Source of the DNA: Micractinium sp. NFX-FRZ | Lineage: Eukaryota > Chlorophyta > Trebouxiophyceae > Chlorellales > Chlorellaceae | Direction of reading: 5' to 3' | Length of the DNA: 17,607 bases | Assembly: GCA_029339195.1 (NCBI GenBank) | Contig: JAPTJF010000729.1 | Location: 1 to 17,607, forward strand | In this document: positions 1 to 10,500 of the stretch, piece by piece | How positions within the stretch are numbered: position 1 is the stretch's first letter | Layout of the letters: every line of letters begins with the position of its first letter | The notes under the pieces: generated by a model | Seen by the model: the letters and a program-made list of their open reading frames with translations, nothing else | Databases searched by the model: none | Told to the model about the DNA's origin: nothing | Position numbers and translations under genes: made by a program

Positions 1-801
1 TGGGACTGTGCCACGTGGCTGGTACACCCTGCCACACAAGCAGGCTTTCCCATCGTGTGCACTCATGGAAAGCTGGCCTATGCACTTTCGCTGGACATTG
101 GCCATGCACACATGTGGTCGTGAGTGTCTCGAAATTCACTGTAGACAAGCAACAGAGTTACAACAGGCTGGCAGAGTTGCAGGTACCAGGCAGGTCACCC
201 AGGCATTGTGCAGTGTGCTGCACAGCACACACCGCTGCGAGACACCTGCACTTGTGTGTGTGCCTTCCCTCACACTGGCTGCACCTGGCAAGCCCGGCCG
301 CAAAGGGCAGGCGAAAGGCAATTCTTGCGTGGCTGCGAAGCACGTACCACACCGCAGCCATCACCGTGTCTGCTCCTCTTGTTCTGCCTGGCCTGCTGCT
401 GGCTGCTGGCCACTGCGCACACCTCAGTGTGCTGACGACGTACAGCCGCTGCACCAGCGCAGTTGTACTTCCATCAAAAGGCAACAGGCGCAATCAGGCA
501 TGCAGGCAGCAGCATGCGCAGCAGCAATGAAGCGCAGATGAGAGGTGGGTGAATGACCCTGGTCAGGGCATTGCTGGCATCTCACAGTGATGGCGCAACG
601 TGCACTGCTCAAGTACTGCCCAAGCACAGTTGTTTCGCTGGCATGTGCACACGACACACTCGCTCCACCAGCCCGCAAGGGCAAGCACAGGCTGCTGCCA
701 ATGCCTTCTTGCCTTCCTGCATTTTGCGCAAGCGTGGCGGCCCCCTTGGACCTGAGCCCGCGGCGCCCTGACGCCACATTTCCCGGTCACAAGCCGCCAC
801 C
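1..801. other. Upstream region with no recognisable gene
   Basis: Short open frames overlap here in every direction, but none has a recognisable motif, a convincing splice chain or a family resemblance. The segment probably carries the promoter and 5' UTR of the + strand gene starting at 802. No TATA-like box stands out. An in-frame stop (TGA, 769-771) lies 30 bases before the start codon at 802. Confidence 0.5.
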
Positions 802-804
802 ATG
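793..804 (+). promoter_or_regulatory. Strong Kozak-type start context
   Basis: The nine bases before the ATG at 802 read GCCGCCACC, an exact match to the optimal eukaryotic initiation context. With the in-frame TGA at 769-771 this fixes the start of the + strand membrane-protein gene. Confidence 0.75.
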
Positions 805-3459
805 CAAGCTGCTGCGCCCCTGAAGCTTGCCTGGGCCTGGGCGGCTGCCCTGCTGCCCTGGGCTTGGTCCGGGGCATTGACGGCCTCCTGGCTGCTCCGC
901 CTGGGTGTCTACGCCGTGCTGGTGGGTGCGGCTTGGATAAGGATCATCGAGGAGGGAGGGCAGGAGCCGTCCAAGGGCCCTCGCAGGCGCGGCGGCCGCG
1001 GCCGAGGGGGCGGCAGCGGCAGCGGCCTGAGCAGCGCCGCGCTGAGGGCGCACGACGCGCGCCAGCCGCCGCCCTCCCCTGCCCCCAGCACCGCCTCCTC
1101 CGACAGCATTGCTGACTGGTGAGCCTCAGGCTGCTGCTGCTGCTGCTGCACCCTGCTTGGTCTGCTCCGCGCTTCCTGTCTACCGCGATTGAGGGGCAAG
1201 GTGTCAGGGCAGGGATGTGAGTCACCGCCTGAACGAGGCCACTGCCAGCCTGTCAGCCGGTCAGGCACCGCCTCCCCTTCTGACAGCGGCACGTCACTCA
1301 TGGCGCCTTCAAGCCGAAACCTTAGCTACTTATCAATGTTGGTGGATGCCTGGCCTTGGTGGGCCTCGGCCGCTGGGCATCATGGGACTGCCAGAAGCCG
1401 CCTTGCCTGCTCGCCTGCCGCCCTGCCCCTGATCCCCTCGAGGCGGCAAAGATCGCAATTCTCAAACCTCATAGCCTGCTCCTTTCTATTTCTGATACCA
1501 TTCGATCGAAATGGGTTACGTCACTGCCTGCAGGTCAATCTGGGAGGGGATCAGCGAGGAGTCAGCCCCGATTGACGTGCCTACGGAGCATGCCGCCAAA
1601 GGCAGCCCCGCTGTGCAGCCCGCCGCAGCCCCTGCCCCGCTCACCCCCGCTGTGCTGCCGGCCCAGCCCCGCCCGGGGCCTGTCACTGCCAGTGCTGTGC
1701 CCACGCCGCCAGGTCAGCAGTCCAGCGTGGCGGATGTCGTGCTGCCCGACTCGCTGGCTGAGCTGGCGGCTGACCGGGAGGAGAAGGAGGTGAGCGGGCA
1801 CCCAGCTGTATCTTTTCTTTTGCCAGCTAATATTTCCTTTTCGTAGCACGCTGCTACTTGGGCAGGCAGGAACGGCGCAGCAGGCGGTCTGCACTTACAA
1901 GTGCTTACAAAGAATCAGAGGCAGCTCCCCTTGCTTGGTTTGCTCTCCCCACGGTCGCATGCCGGCTCAAGAGTTGGTACATGGGAGCTTTCCACACACA
2001 GCTGCCGCTCCGTGCCTGCCCCCGCCTGTACACCCGTGCCGCAGGCTCTGGCCGGCGCAGAGCTGATGGCGGGGAGTGCTGCTCCTGGTGAGGCCGCCGC
2101 TGCTGCCGGCGCTCGGGCCAGTGGCAAGCACTCCAAATCGCGCCACCACAAGAAGCCCTGGCTGAACAGGAAGATTGAGGCGATGTTCAAGCCATATGGA
2201 GGTGATCCACTGGCAGCACCGGGTTGCAATGAGAGGGGGCAGGGAGGCAGACGTTTTGCCAACAGGTGGGCAGGGAGGGTTCTCCTGTAGTCAAAGTGTG
2301 CTGGGCGGCACTCCTGCAGGTGTGCTGCCGGCAGGACTGCTGCCCACCTCACCTGCCTGCCCCAGCAGGGCCCTCACGCCTCTTGCAAAGTTTGAAAGCG
2401 GACCACGTCCCCGTTCCGCTGCCTCCTTGCGCAGAGAAGACCCATGCAGCGGGCTACATGATTTACAAGGCAAGAGGGGGAATGCAGGCCATGCATGCAG
2501 GCCATGCAGGACAGCAGGCGGGCACGTCAGCAAAGCGTGCCGCTATCCGCTCTGTGCAGGCAGACAGCCTGGCGGCAGCTGTCATGCGGGGGCTTGGGCG
2601 GGGATGCTGTGCACGTATTCGCTACCCCTCCCATGTCCGTTTTTTTTCCTCAGACCTGCGCCGCCCGCTGCATGCTCATTGCAGGGGTTTGGTCGCATGG
2701 GGAGCCGCATGGAGCGAGGGACGGGCACTCTTGGGAAGCACCTGGAGGGCGCAGTGAGTGGCTGCTGCCAGTGTCGGTTGGCCTGATTCATACTGCAGGG
2801 CGAGGGCAGGACAGCTGGCGTTCTGTGGTTTGAAAGGTTCGATTTCCACTGGTTTGAGTGAGCTGGATTTGGTTCACGGCGGACACTGCAGGCACGGTGT
2901 TCAGTCTTCTAGCAGGCCCTGCAGCCATCACAGCAGCGCCACACAGCTGCAGCCCAATGCCACCTGGCACACCACTGCGCACCCATGCCAGTGCACCCTG
3001 CCGCCCGCCCGCCCGCCCTTCACGTCCTCCCACACAGCGTGCCCCTCCCACCCGCCCCACCGTAACGCCCCCTCACCACACCAGATTCGGGACACGGGCG
3101 CCGAAGCGGTGATGGAGCTGGAGGGGCTGGTCAAGAAGTGGGTCAAGTTTGCAGGTGCGGGCAGGGCTGGCAAGTACGGCGCTGCACTCTGAGCTAGTAT
3201 TGGGTCGTTGGGATTGCTGGCGGCACGGCATGAGAGGGGCCGTGAGCTGTTAGGGGTGGACACCGTCTGGCCAGGCTGGCACAGAGCAACACGCAACGTG
3301 TGGCAGTGGGAATCTGTGTCAGGATTCAGTCTCCCCTGGCAGCACTGCAACACCCGCCCTGTGCCCCTGCCGCCGCGCCATGCAGGCGTGGTGGCCCTCC
3401 TGACCGTGGCGCTGATGCCGCTGCCCAGCGTGCACATCACGCTCAGCATGGGGGCGTGA
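802..3459 (+). CDS. Unrecognised 325-residue membrane protein, 7 exons
   Basis: Proposed exons: 802-1118, 1534-1789, 2045-2201, 2435-2469, 2685-2753, 3085-3154, 3386-3459. They sum to 978 bases (325 codons plus TGA) with all phases matching. Donors are GTGAGC, GTGAGC, GTGATC, GCAAGA (a GC donor), GTGAGT and GTGCGG; acceptors end in CAG. The N-terminus has two hydrophobic stretches (about residues 8-26 and 30-48) followed by an Arg/Gly-rich segment. Residues about 106-190 are Pro/Ala-rich and look disordered, with SIWEGISEE at their start. A basic segment (SGKHSKSRHHKKPWLNRK) leads to a compact C-terminal part with KKWVKFAG and a final hydrophobic stretch (GVVALLTVALMPLPSV). This suggests an integral membrane protein with both ends embedded, but I do not recognise the family and assign no function. 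Exons 1, 2, 6 and 7 are the most secure; the short exons 4 and 5 rest on frame agreement only. The gene converges on the topoisomerase gene. Confidence 0.65.
1131..1148. repeat. (CTG)6 trinucleotide repeat in intron 1
   Basis: Six perfect CTG units lie 12 bases after the first donor of the membrane-protein gene, inside its 415-bp first intron (1119-1533). The rest of that intron shows no recognisable feature. Confidence 0.9.
2470..2684 (+). other. GC-AG intron of the membrane-protein gene
   Basis: The donor reads AAG|GCAAGA and the acceptor TTGCAG|GGG. This is phase 0 on both sides and joins MIYK to GFGRMG. No GT donor near the exon end gives an equally good join. Just inside the intron, 2482-2507 is a perfect two-copy tandem of a 13-bp unit (ATGCAGGCCATGC). 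An alternative acceptor at 2651-2653 would require another reading frame. Confidence 0.55.
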
Positions 3460-3761
3460 ACACTAAGGGTCCACATGTGGTGTACCTCTTTTGGAAAAGC
3501 TCCCGGGTGGCTGCTAGTCTAGTCTAGTCGCTACAGCTGTTCAACATCCCCTTGAAAGAGGTGCCAGCATTGCCAGCTTGGCTCGTATGTGGTGGGCTTG
3601 AATGGTTTCCGTCACCGGCGGCACTGGCACTCCCAAGGTGCCACTCACTGTGACGGCGCTGCAACGGTACCCAGGCAGGTGCAGCTGTACCGGCAGTTGC
3701 TGGCCCAAGTGCATCCACCTTCCTGCTGCCTGTGTCGACTGCCCGCATTGCGTGCCCTGCC

Positions 3762-3766
3762 TGTAA
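3762..3766 (+). terminator. Possible TGTAA polyadenylation signal
   Basis: TGTAA is the usual poly(A) signal of green algae. This copy lies about 300 bases after the stop codon of the + strand gene, a plausible 3' UTR length. A 5-base match is weak evidence alone. Confidence 0.35.
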
Positions 3767-4201
3767 CCAGGAAGCCGTCCGTGCTCACTTTCTTATGAGG
3801 CTTGCGTGTATCAGGGGCATCACAGAAAGGGGTGAGATTGAAGGGAGAGACTCGCCGCTCATGTGTGGATGCCGGCAAATATGTAGGCAGATGCAGGCCG
3901 CTGGCAGGATGGGCACGGGCGGGCACCCCTTGATGTTGGGTGTACCACAGGACACTCAGGCATGCAGCTCATTGATGCGGTAGGGGGACGCATAACCCCT
4001 GTCTTCTAGGTTTCCTTGGGTTTACGGGCGTGAAGAACGCCAGGCACGGCGCCTGGGCGGCCTCGCCGGGCGGCTTCCTTGTACCAAACAGCCAGCCGGT
4101 CCGGCAACCGCGTCACCGCAGCGGCGGCACCCCAGCAGAGGCGGCAGTCACATATCGAGCTGCCCGTCATTCAATAAAATCAGTCAGTGCTGTCAGTCCG
4201 G

Positions 4202-4263
4202 TTCCAATGCGAGTGTGAGGCACGGTGCTTCATTCCAATGCGAGTGTGAGGCACGGTGCTTCA
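4202..4263. repeat. Perfect 31-bp tandem duplication
   Basis: A 31-bp unit beginning TTCCAATGCGAGTGTGAGG occurs twice head to tail (4202-4232 and 4233-4263) without a mismatch. It lies 40 bases past the topoisomerase stop codon, in its 3' UTR. Perfect identity suggests a recent duplication or an assembly artefact. Confidence 0.95.
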
Positions 4264-4303
4264 GAATCTGGTGCATCTGATGCATCCTGGCGTTGCTGGT
4301 CAA

Positions 4304-4580
4304 TCATGCTCCGCCAGCATCCGCCGCCGCTGCTGCTGCTGCTGCTGCTGCTGCTGCCGCCGCCTTGTCTTCCTTCTTCTGTCGCGCCTTTCTCTTCTTT
4401 TCTGCTGCGCCCGGCTGCTCTCCAGCTGCCTGCCCCCGCAGCATCTCCGACAGCAGCGCCGCCCCCGCCTCGAAGCCTGCCCGTGCGGCTGACAGGGGGT
4501 CCTGCCCCGCCGCCAGCGCCGCCGTCGTCGCCTCCTGCTGCCGCTTGCTCAGTGCTGCTTTCGAGGCGTGGTACCGCTTC
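4304..4580 (-). other. topA: TopA last exon: basic tail and poly-alanine run
   Basis: After RKRYH the 91-codon exon encodes an Ala/Gln/Glu-rich helical region, a basic patch (KKRKARQKKEDK) and a poly-Ala run, ending DAGGA and TGA (4304-4306). The poly-Ala is encoded by a GCA repeat at 4329-4355 followed by GCG/GGC codons. Confidence 0.8.
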
Positions 4581-7500
4581 CTGCAATCGCACGGTGTGTG
4601 CGCATAACACAGCAGGGAGGGAGAGGAGGTTGGTGTGGCTTGACATGGGATCGTGTCCGCATTCAGCGCACACAGCATGTGCACGTGTACAGATGCAGGA
4701 AAGGTTTTTCTTGTCAAGAACGCCTGCGTGTGCACCTTCACACAGACGCAAGGAGGGCAGGGGAGCGGGTGCACAGCTGTGCACAGACTGGGCTGGAGAG
4801 AGGTAAGGCACAGGGCGCACTCGCCCACTCGGGGGCAGGGCCCCCCACCCGCCAGCCGGACCCACCAGGCCCCGCACACACCCTGGTGGGTGTGCCAGCC
4901 TTGACATTCGGCTGACGGCAGATTGGCCGGCCAGAAACCCACCTCTCCTGCATGGCCTCCATTTTGAACTTGTGGCGCTCCAGCTGCGGCGCGCTGCGCC
5001 ACATCTCTGCACCCACAACAAGGCGGCAGGGTCGCAGGTCGGGCGGCGTGTGCGCGCGCGTGAGTTCAAGGGGGCAGACGAGGGTGATGCGCTGGGAGTC
5101 GCTCACGGGCAACAGGGCAGCTCGACAGACTGGGGAGGGCAACTGAGGTGCCAGCGTGCCAGCGTCCAGGCGCCCAATGGCCACCTAGCATGCCCCGACA
5201 CCAGCCCATCCCCATGCTGTCGTGCCCCCCTGCCAGCCTGCCGCCCAGTGCGCAGCACAGCAGCCGCGCCCACCCACCCACCTGCCAGGCGTAGCAGTAT
5301 GTCTGTGGCTTTCGGCTTCCCCCCTACTTCCTTGCGCACCGCCTCCCGGTGGGCATCAGAGAACAGGTTGTAGGCGGTGCGCGGGCGCTTCAGGGCTGCT
5401 GCTGCAGGGGGGGATGAGCAGCAAGCGGGTGCACACATGCTCGGGGGCAGGCCGTTGGTGGAGGGTGGAGGCCAGCAGGCCAGCTTGGAAGGGGCACCGC
5501 ATGTGTCCCACCCCGCCTGGCAGCCACCCAGCAGCAGGCATTGCTGCCGGTGCCCCTGCCCACCCGTTCACCGCCTCAGCTGTGGGCATGTGACCCGCAT
5601 CATTGCCTCTCCCGAGCCCCAGCTCCATCTGCCGCCTGCCACGCCAGCCCCAACCCAACCCCATTCCTGCTCCAAGCAACCCCTCCACTCTCCACCTGCC
5701 TGTGGGTGTGTGCCCTGCCTCGTTGTAGCTGCCATGCTCCAGCTCCTTCTGCGCCAGCTCAGCTTCCAGCGCCCGCCGCCGCTCCTTGGCCATCCCCTCC
5801 AGCGACTCCTGCGGGGCCAGCAGGTTCCAGTGCAGCAGCGCAGCCTCCGTCCTGCAGGGGGCAGGTAGCACAGCAGGCACAGCAGGAGGCACGTGTCAGC
5901 CAGTCGGAGTGGAGGGCGGGACCAGGTCCCACTGCAGCAGCGCATGACTGCAACAACCTCCGTCCTGCACTGCATCGCGTTGCAAGCCCATTGGAAGGCG
6001 GCGTGGTAGGCTGCAAATGTTCAAAGGCCACCGCGGTGGGCATCAACTGCTGTCCTTCCCGGGGTGCCCGCTGAGCTCCCAGGCACCACTGCCAGCTTAC
6101 GCAGCGCAATCTAGGGTACCAGGAGCAGATGACGTGCAGCATGACAGTAGGGCATGCCTGCTGCTGAGCCCGCCCCAGACCCCCGACAGGTGCCCCCCTC
6201 ACTTTTTGTCGGCTGCCTGCACCTTGTACCGCTCCCGCTCCTCCTCGGCCAGCCCCCGCCACTTGGCACCCATCGCCTTCACCATGGCTCCCTCCCACGT
6301 CTTCTGCCCCGTCCGCCTGGCCTCCGCAAGCTCCACTGCACGGGCCGAGAGGGCAAGGGTGTGGGTATGCGTCGGCAGGAAACAAGGAAGGTGAGCAGGC
6401 ACAGAGGAGGGGTGGGGCGAGGGCGGGCGGGGGCGGTGATGCAGCATGGCTGCCGAAGGGAGGCAGTGGTGGCGCTCAGGCTCGGCTTCCCTGCCTTTCA
6501 TATCATGACACAGGTGGCCCAAGGCAGCCCAAGGGCAGCTGTCCCTCCCCCTTGACTGGCAGGTGCGGCCAGCCAAGGGCCCCCAACAGCCAAACAAACC
6601 AGCACACCCAGCACGCCCAGTCATATGCTCCTCTGCACAAAAACCCGGCACATGCACAATCTGCACACGTGGCAGGGACACGAGGGCCAGCCCCGCCCAG
6701 CCCAGCCCAGCTCACTTTGCACAAACAGCGCGTAGCCTGAGGGCACCGGCCTGCCCCGCCCTATCGTGCTCTCTAGCCCCAGCACCGCCTGCGCAGCACG
6801 GCAGGGCGGTTGGACAGCAGGCAGGCAGGGTAAGTCGGCTAATAGCAGAGAAGGAGGCGGAGCCATGAAATGGCACGCGCGAGCCAGTTGGTTGACTGTG
6901 CAGCTGCAAAGGGTGCATGCCTGCCCCTCCCAGCCCTGCTCATTCCCCACCCGCAGTCGCTCCAAGTATACACCCCGGCAGCGGTGCCCCCCTTCTCCAA
7001 ACACCTATGATCTGTTCCCAATGTTAACACCTGCAGCCGCTCCACCTCCACCCCGGCGGCGGCATCCAGCGCCAGCCGTGCCTCCAGCGCCGCCTCCTCT
7101 GCTGTGAGGTCCGCCATGTCCTCATCCCTCTCAATCAGCTCCTCCGCCCGCTCCCCCGCCGCCACCGCCTTGGCCTCCGCCCGCCGCTGGTGCTGCACCG
7201 CCGCCACCACCGCCGCCGCCGCACGCTCCGCGGTGGCCGCCTTGGTGGGCCGCCCCATGCGCTTCTTGGGCGGCGGGTCCTCCCCATCCGCTCCCGCCGC
7301 GCCCGCCACCCCGCCCGCGGCCCTCACCGCCGTCGCCGCCGCGCGCTGCGCCGCCCGGGCCGCCTTCTCCGCCGCATGCTTGGCTTTCACCGCTGCCTCC
7401 TCGGCCACGATGGCTGCCTCGGCACGGTCCTGTGCCCCCTGCCTGTCCTTCTTGGTGGTGGCCCACCGCTTCTTAGTGGCCAGAAGCTGCAGGGCATCTG

Positions 7501-10500
7501 CCAGCGTGAGCGTCACGGGGTCGTACTCCTGCGCAGGAGCGGGCAGGGGAGGGGAGGGGAGGGGCGCGAGGGAGGCAGCGGGGGGCAGCACGTGATGTAT
7601 ATGGCAGGTGGGTGGGTGGGTGGGTGGATGGTGGTGTGTCTGGGGGTGTGGGAGCAGGGCAGGGGGGCAGAGAGGGGGATCAGCCAGGCGTGGGGAGCGG
7701 GGCGGAGGGAGCAATGGCAGTGGCTTGCTGTGAGCGCTTGCGGCGGTGCGGCCGCCTTGGCACGGTCCCCACCCACGCGTGGCGCCAAATACCTCGGCAG
7801 GGCCCGCCAGGAGCCACCCACCTTTGGGATGGCGCGCGAGAGGGCGCCGCAGCGCAGGAAGGGGCCAAACTTGCCGGAGGAGACGATGATGCTCTCGCCT
7901 GCACGCACAGCAGCGGCAGGAGCAGCAGCAGTGGTGGTGCTGAGATTGCGGCAGCGATGCGGGCAGCGAGAGGCGGGCAGCGGCAGCGGCGGCGCCAGCA
8001 GCAGCAGCAGCAGGAGCACAGGCGCGGGCAGCACGGGCAGCGCGCAAAGGACCCGTTGTGTTCGGCATGCACTCCCTGTCGCCAGGTCGCCTCCTAACGC
8101 TTGTCGGACCCACCCACCCACCAGTGGCAGGGTTGGTGCCCAGCTCCTTGGGAAGGGCCAGCAGAGCCAGCGCCGTGGCCAGGGTCACGGTGCGGGTGCT
8201 GGCAGTCTGCAGCGGCAACCCAACATGTGATTGATTGCTTGATTGATTGCGTGCTCTGCTGCCTGCCGTGAGCACCAACAATACCCCCATGCTACACTGG
8301 GCCACCGCACAGCAGCTGTGCTACGCCCAAGACCCAGCCCACCCACCCACCCGTGCCAGCGCCTGCCGCCTGAAGTGCGGCTCGCCGTCCAACCCGCGCT
8401 GCACATAGGGCCCATACAGCCCCACCCGCACAAACACTGGGAGCCTGGTGTCTGGGCAGGTGCCCAGCAGCCGGGCGTGGCCTGCGGAGAGCAGGTGGAG
8501 CGGGCAAAGGGCAGGTGGTGGAGGGGCAGGCGGTTGTTCACCACATGTCGTGCAGCAGGGCAGAGGGCCCTTCAGCAGGTTGGGAGGAAGAAGCGTTTAG
8601 TCGCCAAATAAGTAGGGTAGTCAACTGAGAAAAGGACTGACCACCGTGGCCTCGTGGTCGCCAGCCAGACCAAGTAAGCAGCCTGCTGATGCGGCCCATT
8701 GCGATTCTAGAGGAGGTTGTCGAATGATGCAGCCCAAGTACGTGGTGTAATAATTGAACCGATAGATGGGCTGCTGGTGATGCGGGCATGCTATGCGGCC
8801 TAAGTAGACCTGGTATGCAGGCTGCGTATTCGATTGAAAAGGGCGCCCCGGTCGTTCTTTCACTGTGCTGCATCAACGGGAGCGCGCAGAGCACAGAAGG
8901 CGCATGCAGCAGATCTACCTGCCTCCCCTCCGCCCTGCACGAACGTCCCCCACCGCTTCGTGCCCTGACCACAACCCGCATCCCCCACTCACCCTTCATG
9001 CCCGGCGGCACCATCAAGTGCTGGGCGCTGGTGTCCAGCGCGCCTGCAACGGCGCCAGCTGGGGTGTCGCCCTCCAATTCACCTCCCTCCTGCCCATGCA
9101 CATGGCCCGCCAGGCCCTCGGCTGGCATGATGTCCAGTGTCCAGGGAGAGGCGATGGGCCGCAGGTAGGTGCAGTCTGCAGGGGGAATGAGTGGGGGTGC
9201 AAGGTCTATTAGAGATAAGTATTCATTGATAGCGGGGGGAAGAGGGTGAGAGGGGGAGGGGGCAGGAGGGATGGAGGGCAGGAAAGGTGTGCAGATGCTC
9301 TGCAAGCGCGGAAGTTGGCGCTGCAGCCAGCCGCGGCGGTGCCGGCGCGGGCCTCCTACGGGTGCGGGGTAGGCAGGGAGCAGGGCAGGCGCCCCCACCT
9401 GGGTTTGTGCCGCACTGGTGCTTGGGGGCAGGGCAGGGCAAAGCATGGCGGGCCGGGGGCAGGGCAGGCGCGCCCACCTGGGTATGCTGAGCAGCCCACA
9501 AAGGGCGCCCCCTTGTGCTTGCCGCTGAACTTGAGGGACAGCTGGCTGCCGCAGGAGGGGCAGCGCCGGTCCTGCACACCGCGCCCGGGGGGGGCAAGGC
9601 GGGCAGCGGGTTATGGCAGGAACGCGGGGAGCGGCGTGCCGCTGCTCGCCTGCCAGCAGCGCCCTAACCCCGTGCAATTGGACAAGTGCCCTCCCAGGAG
9701 GGGCGATGCCGGTACTAGCGGTAAAGCACGTCAACAACAGTAGCAGCCCAGAAGCAACAGCGCCAGCGTCAGGCTTTCCTGTGAGCCCCCCTGATCAGCC
9801 TGCGTCCACCCCCAACCTCTACAAGCTTACAACACCATGATTGCAACAGGCTGCTGGGCTCACCTCTCCAATGAGCTGGTCCCCCACAGCCGCATTCAGA
9901 GCATCGATCACTTGAGCCACAGGCACCGCTGCAGCGCGGAGCAGCGAGGGGATGGCAGCAGGGGGGGCGGCTCAGGGGGGCACACCGTGCAGGATGGCAG
10001 TCGGGGAGCAGAGCAGGGCAGGGTGGCACGCTCGGCCGGCGACCAGCCGGCAGCAGCAGATGGCCCAAGGAGGCGGCAGGCGGTCGGGAAGGCGGCGAGC
10101 GGGCTGGGTGTGTGCATCACCTGCCATGTCATCCAGCACCTTGCTGAAGGGCGCCCAAAAGTCCCCCACCAGCTCCTGCCAGGGCCGCTCGCCGTCTGCA
10201 TAACACAGCGTGGCACGTTGCACAACAACAGCATGCAGCCAGTCAGTGGGAAATGTATGGGCAGAGGTAAGCAAGGAAGAGGAGCGCACACACTGAATGT
10301 GCATGGTGGCGCAATCCTGCCTGGATGTGCTTCCCTGCCTCTGCACAGACAGACCGGGTGCGACTGCCCCCATACCCCTACCGACCGTGTGCCGGTGCAG
10401 CTGCCAGGGGGGATCTGGGCACCCTGGGCACCCTGGGCACCCTGGGCACCAAAGGGCACCCTGGGCACCAAAGGGCACCCTGCCCGGCTGGGCTGCCCCC

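Larger units (their letters stand above)
3460..4303. other. Convergent intergenic region (3' UTRs of both genes)
   Basis: This 844-bp stretch separates the stop codons of the membrane-protein gene (+) and the topoisomerase gene (-), so it should hold both 3' UTRs. Visible elements are three TAGTC units (3515-3529), a TGTAA at 3762, an AATAAA at 4173 on the + strand, and a 31-bp duplication at 4202-4263. No TGTAA was seen on the - strand. No coding frame with recognisable motifs was found. Confidence 0.6.

Noticed and set aside
4173..4178. AATAAA on the + strand as a polyadenylation signal
   Set aside because: Green algae mostly use TGTAA, and this hexamer is about 700 bases past the stop of the + strand gene, close to the convergent gene.
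4230..5069. A 279-codon open frame on the - strand
   Set aside because: It overlaps the last TopA exons in a different frame, with poly-Ser/Gly from the GCT repeat; the HMG-box frame is the coding one.
7190..8230. A 346-codon open frame on the + strand
   Set aside because: It is antisense to TopA exons 20-22; its Arg/Gly-rich translation follows from the GC-rich Ala/Lys codons of the real gene.
6839..8305. A 488-codon open frame on the - strand
   Set aside because: It runs through exons 20-22 of topA and the introns between them. The conserved TopA repeats leave this frame at clear GTGGGT donors and TGCAG acceptors, so it is an intron read-through frame.
8538..9737. A 399-codon open frame on the - strand
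   Set aside because: It contains exon 18 plus introns 16-18. The zinc finger lies in another frame, and the TopA exons account for the coding content.
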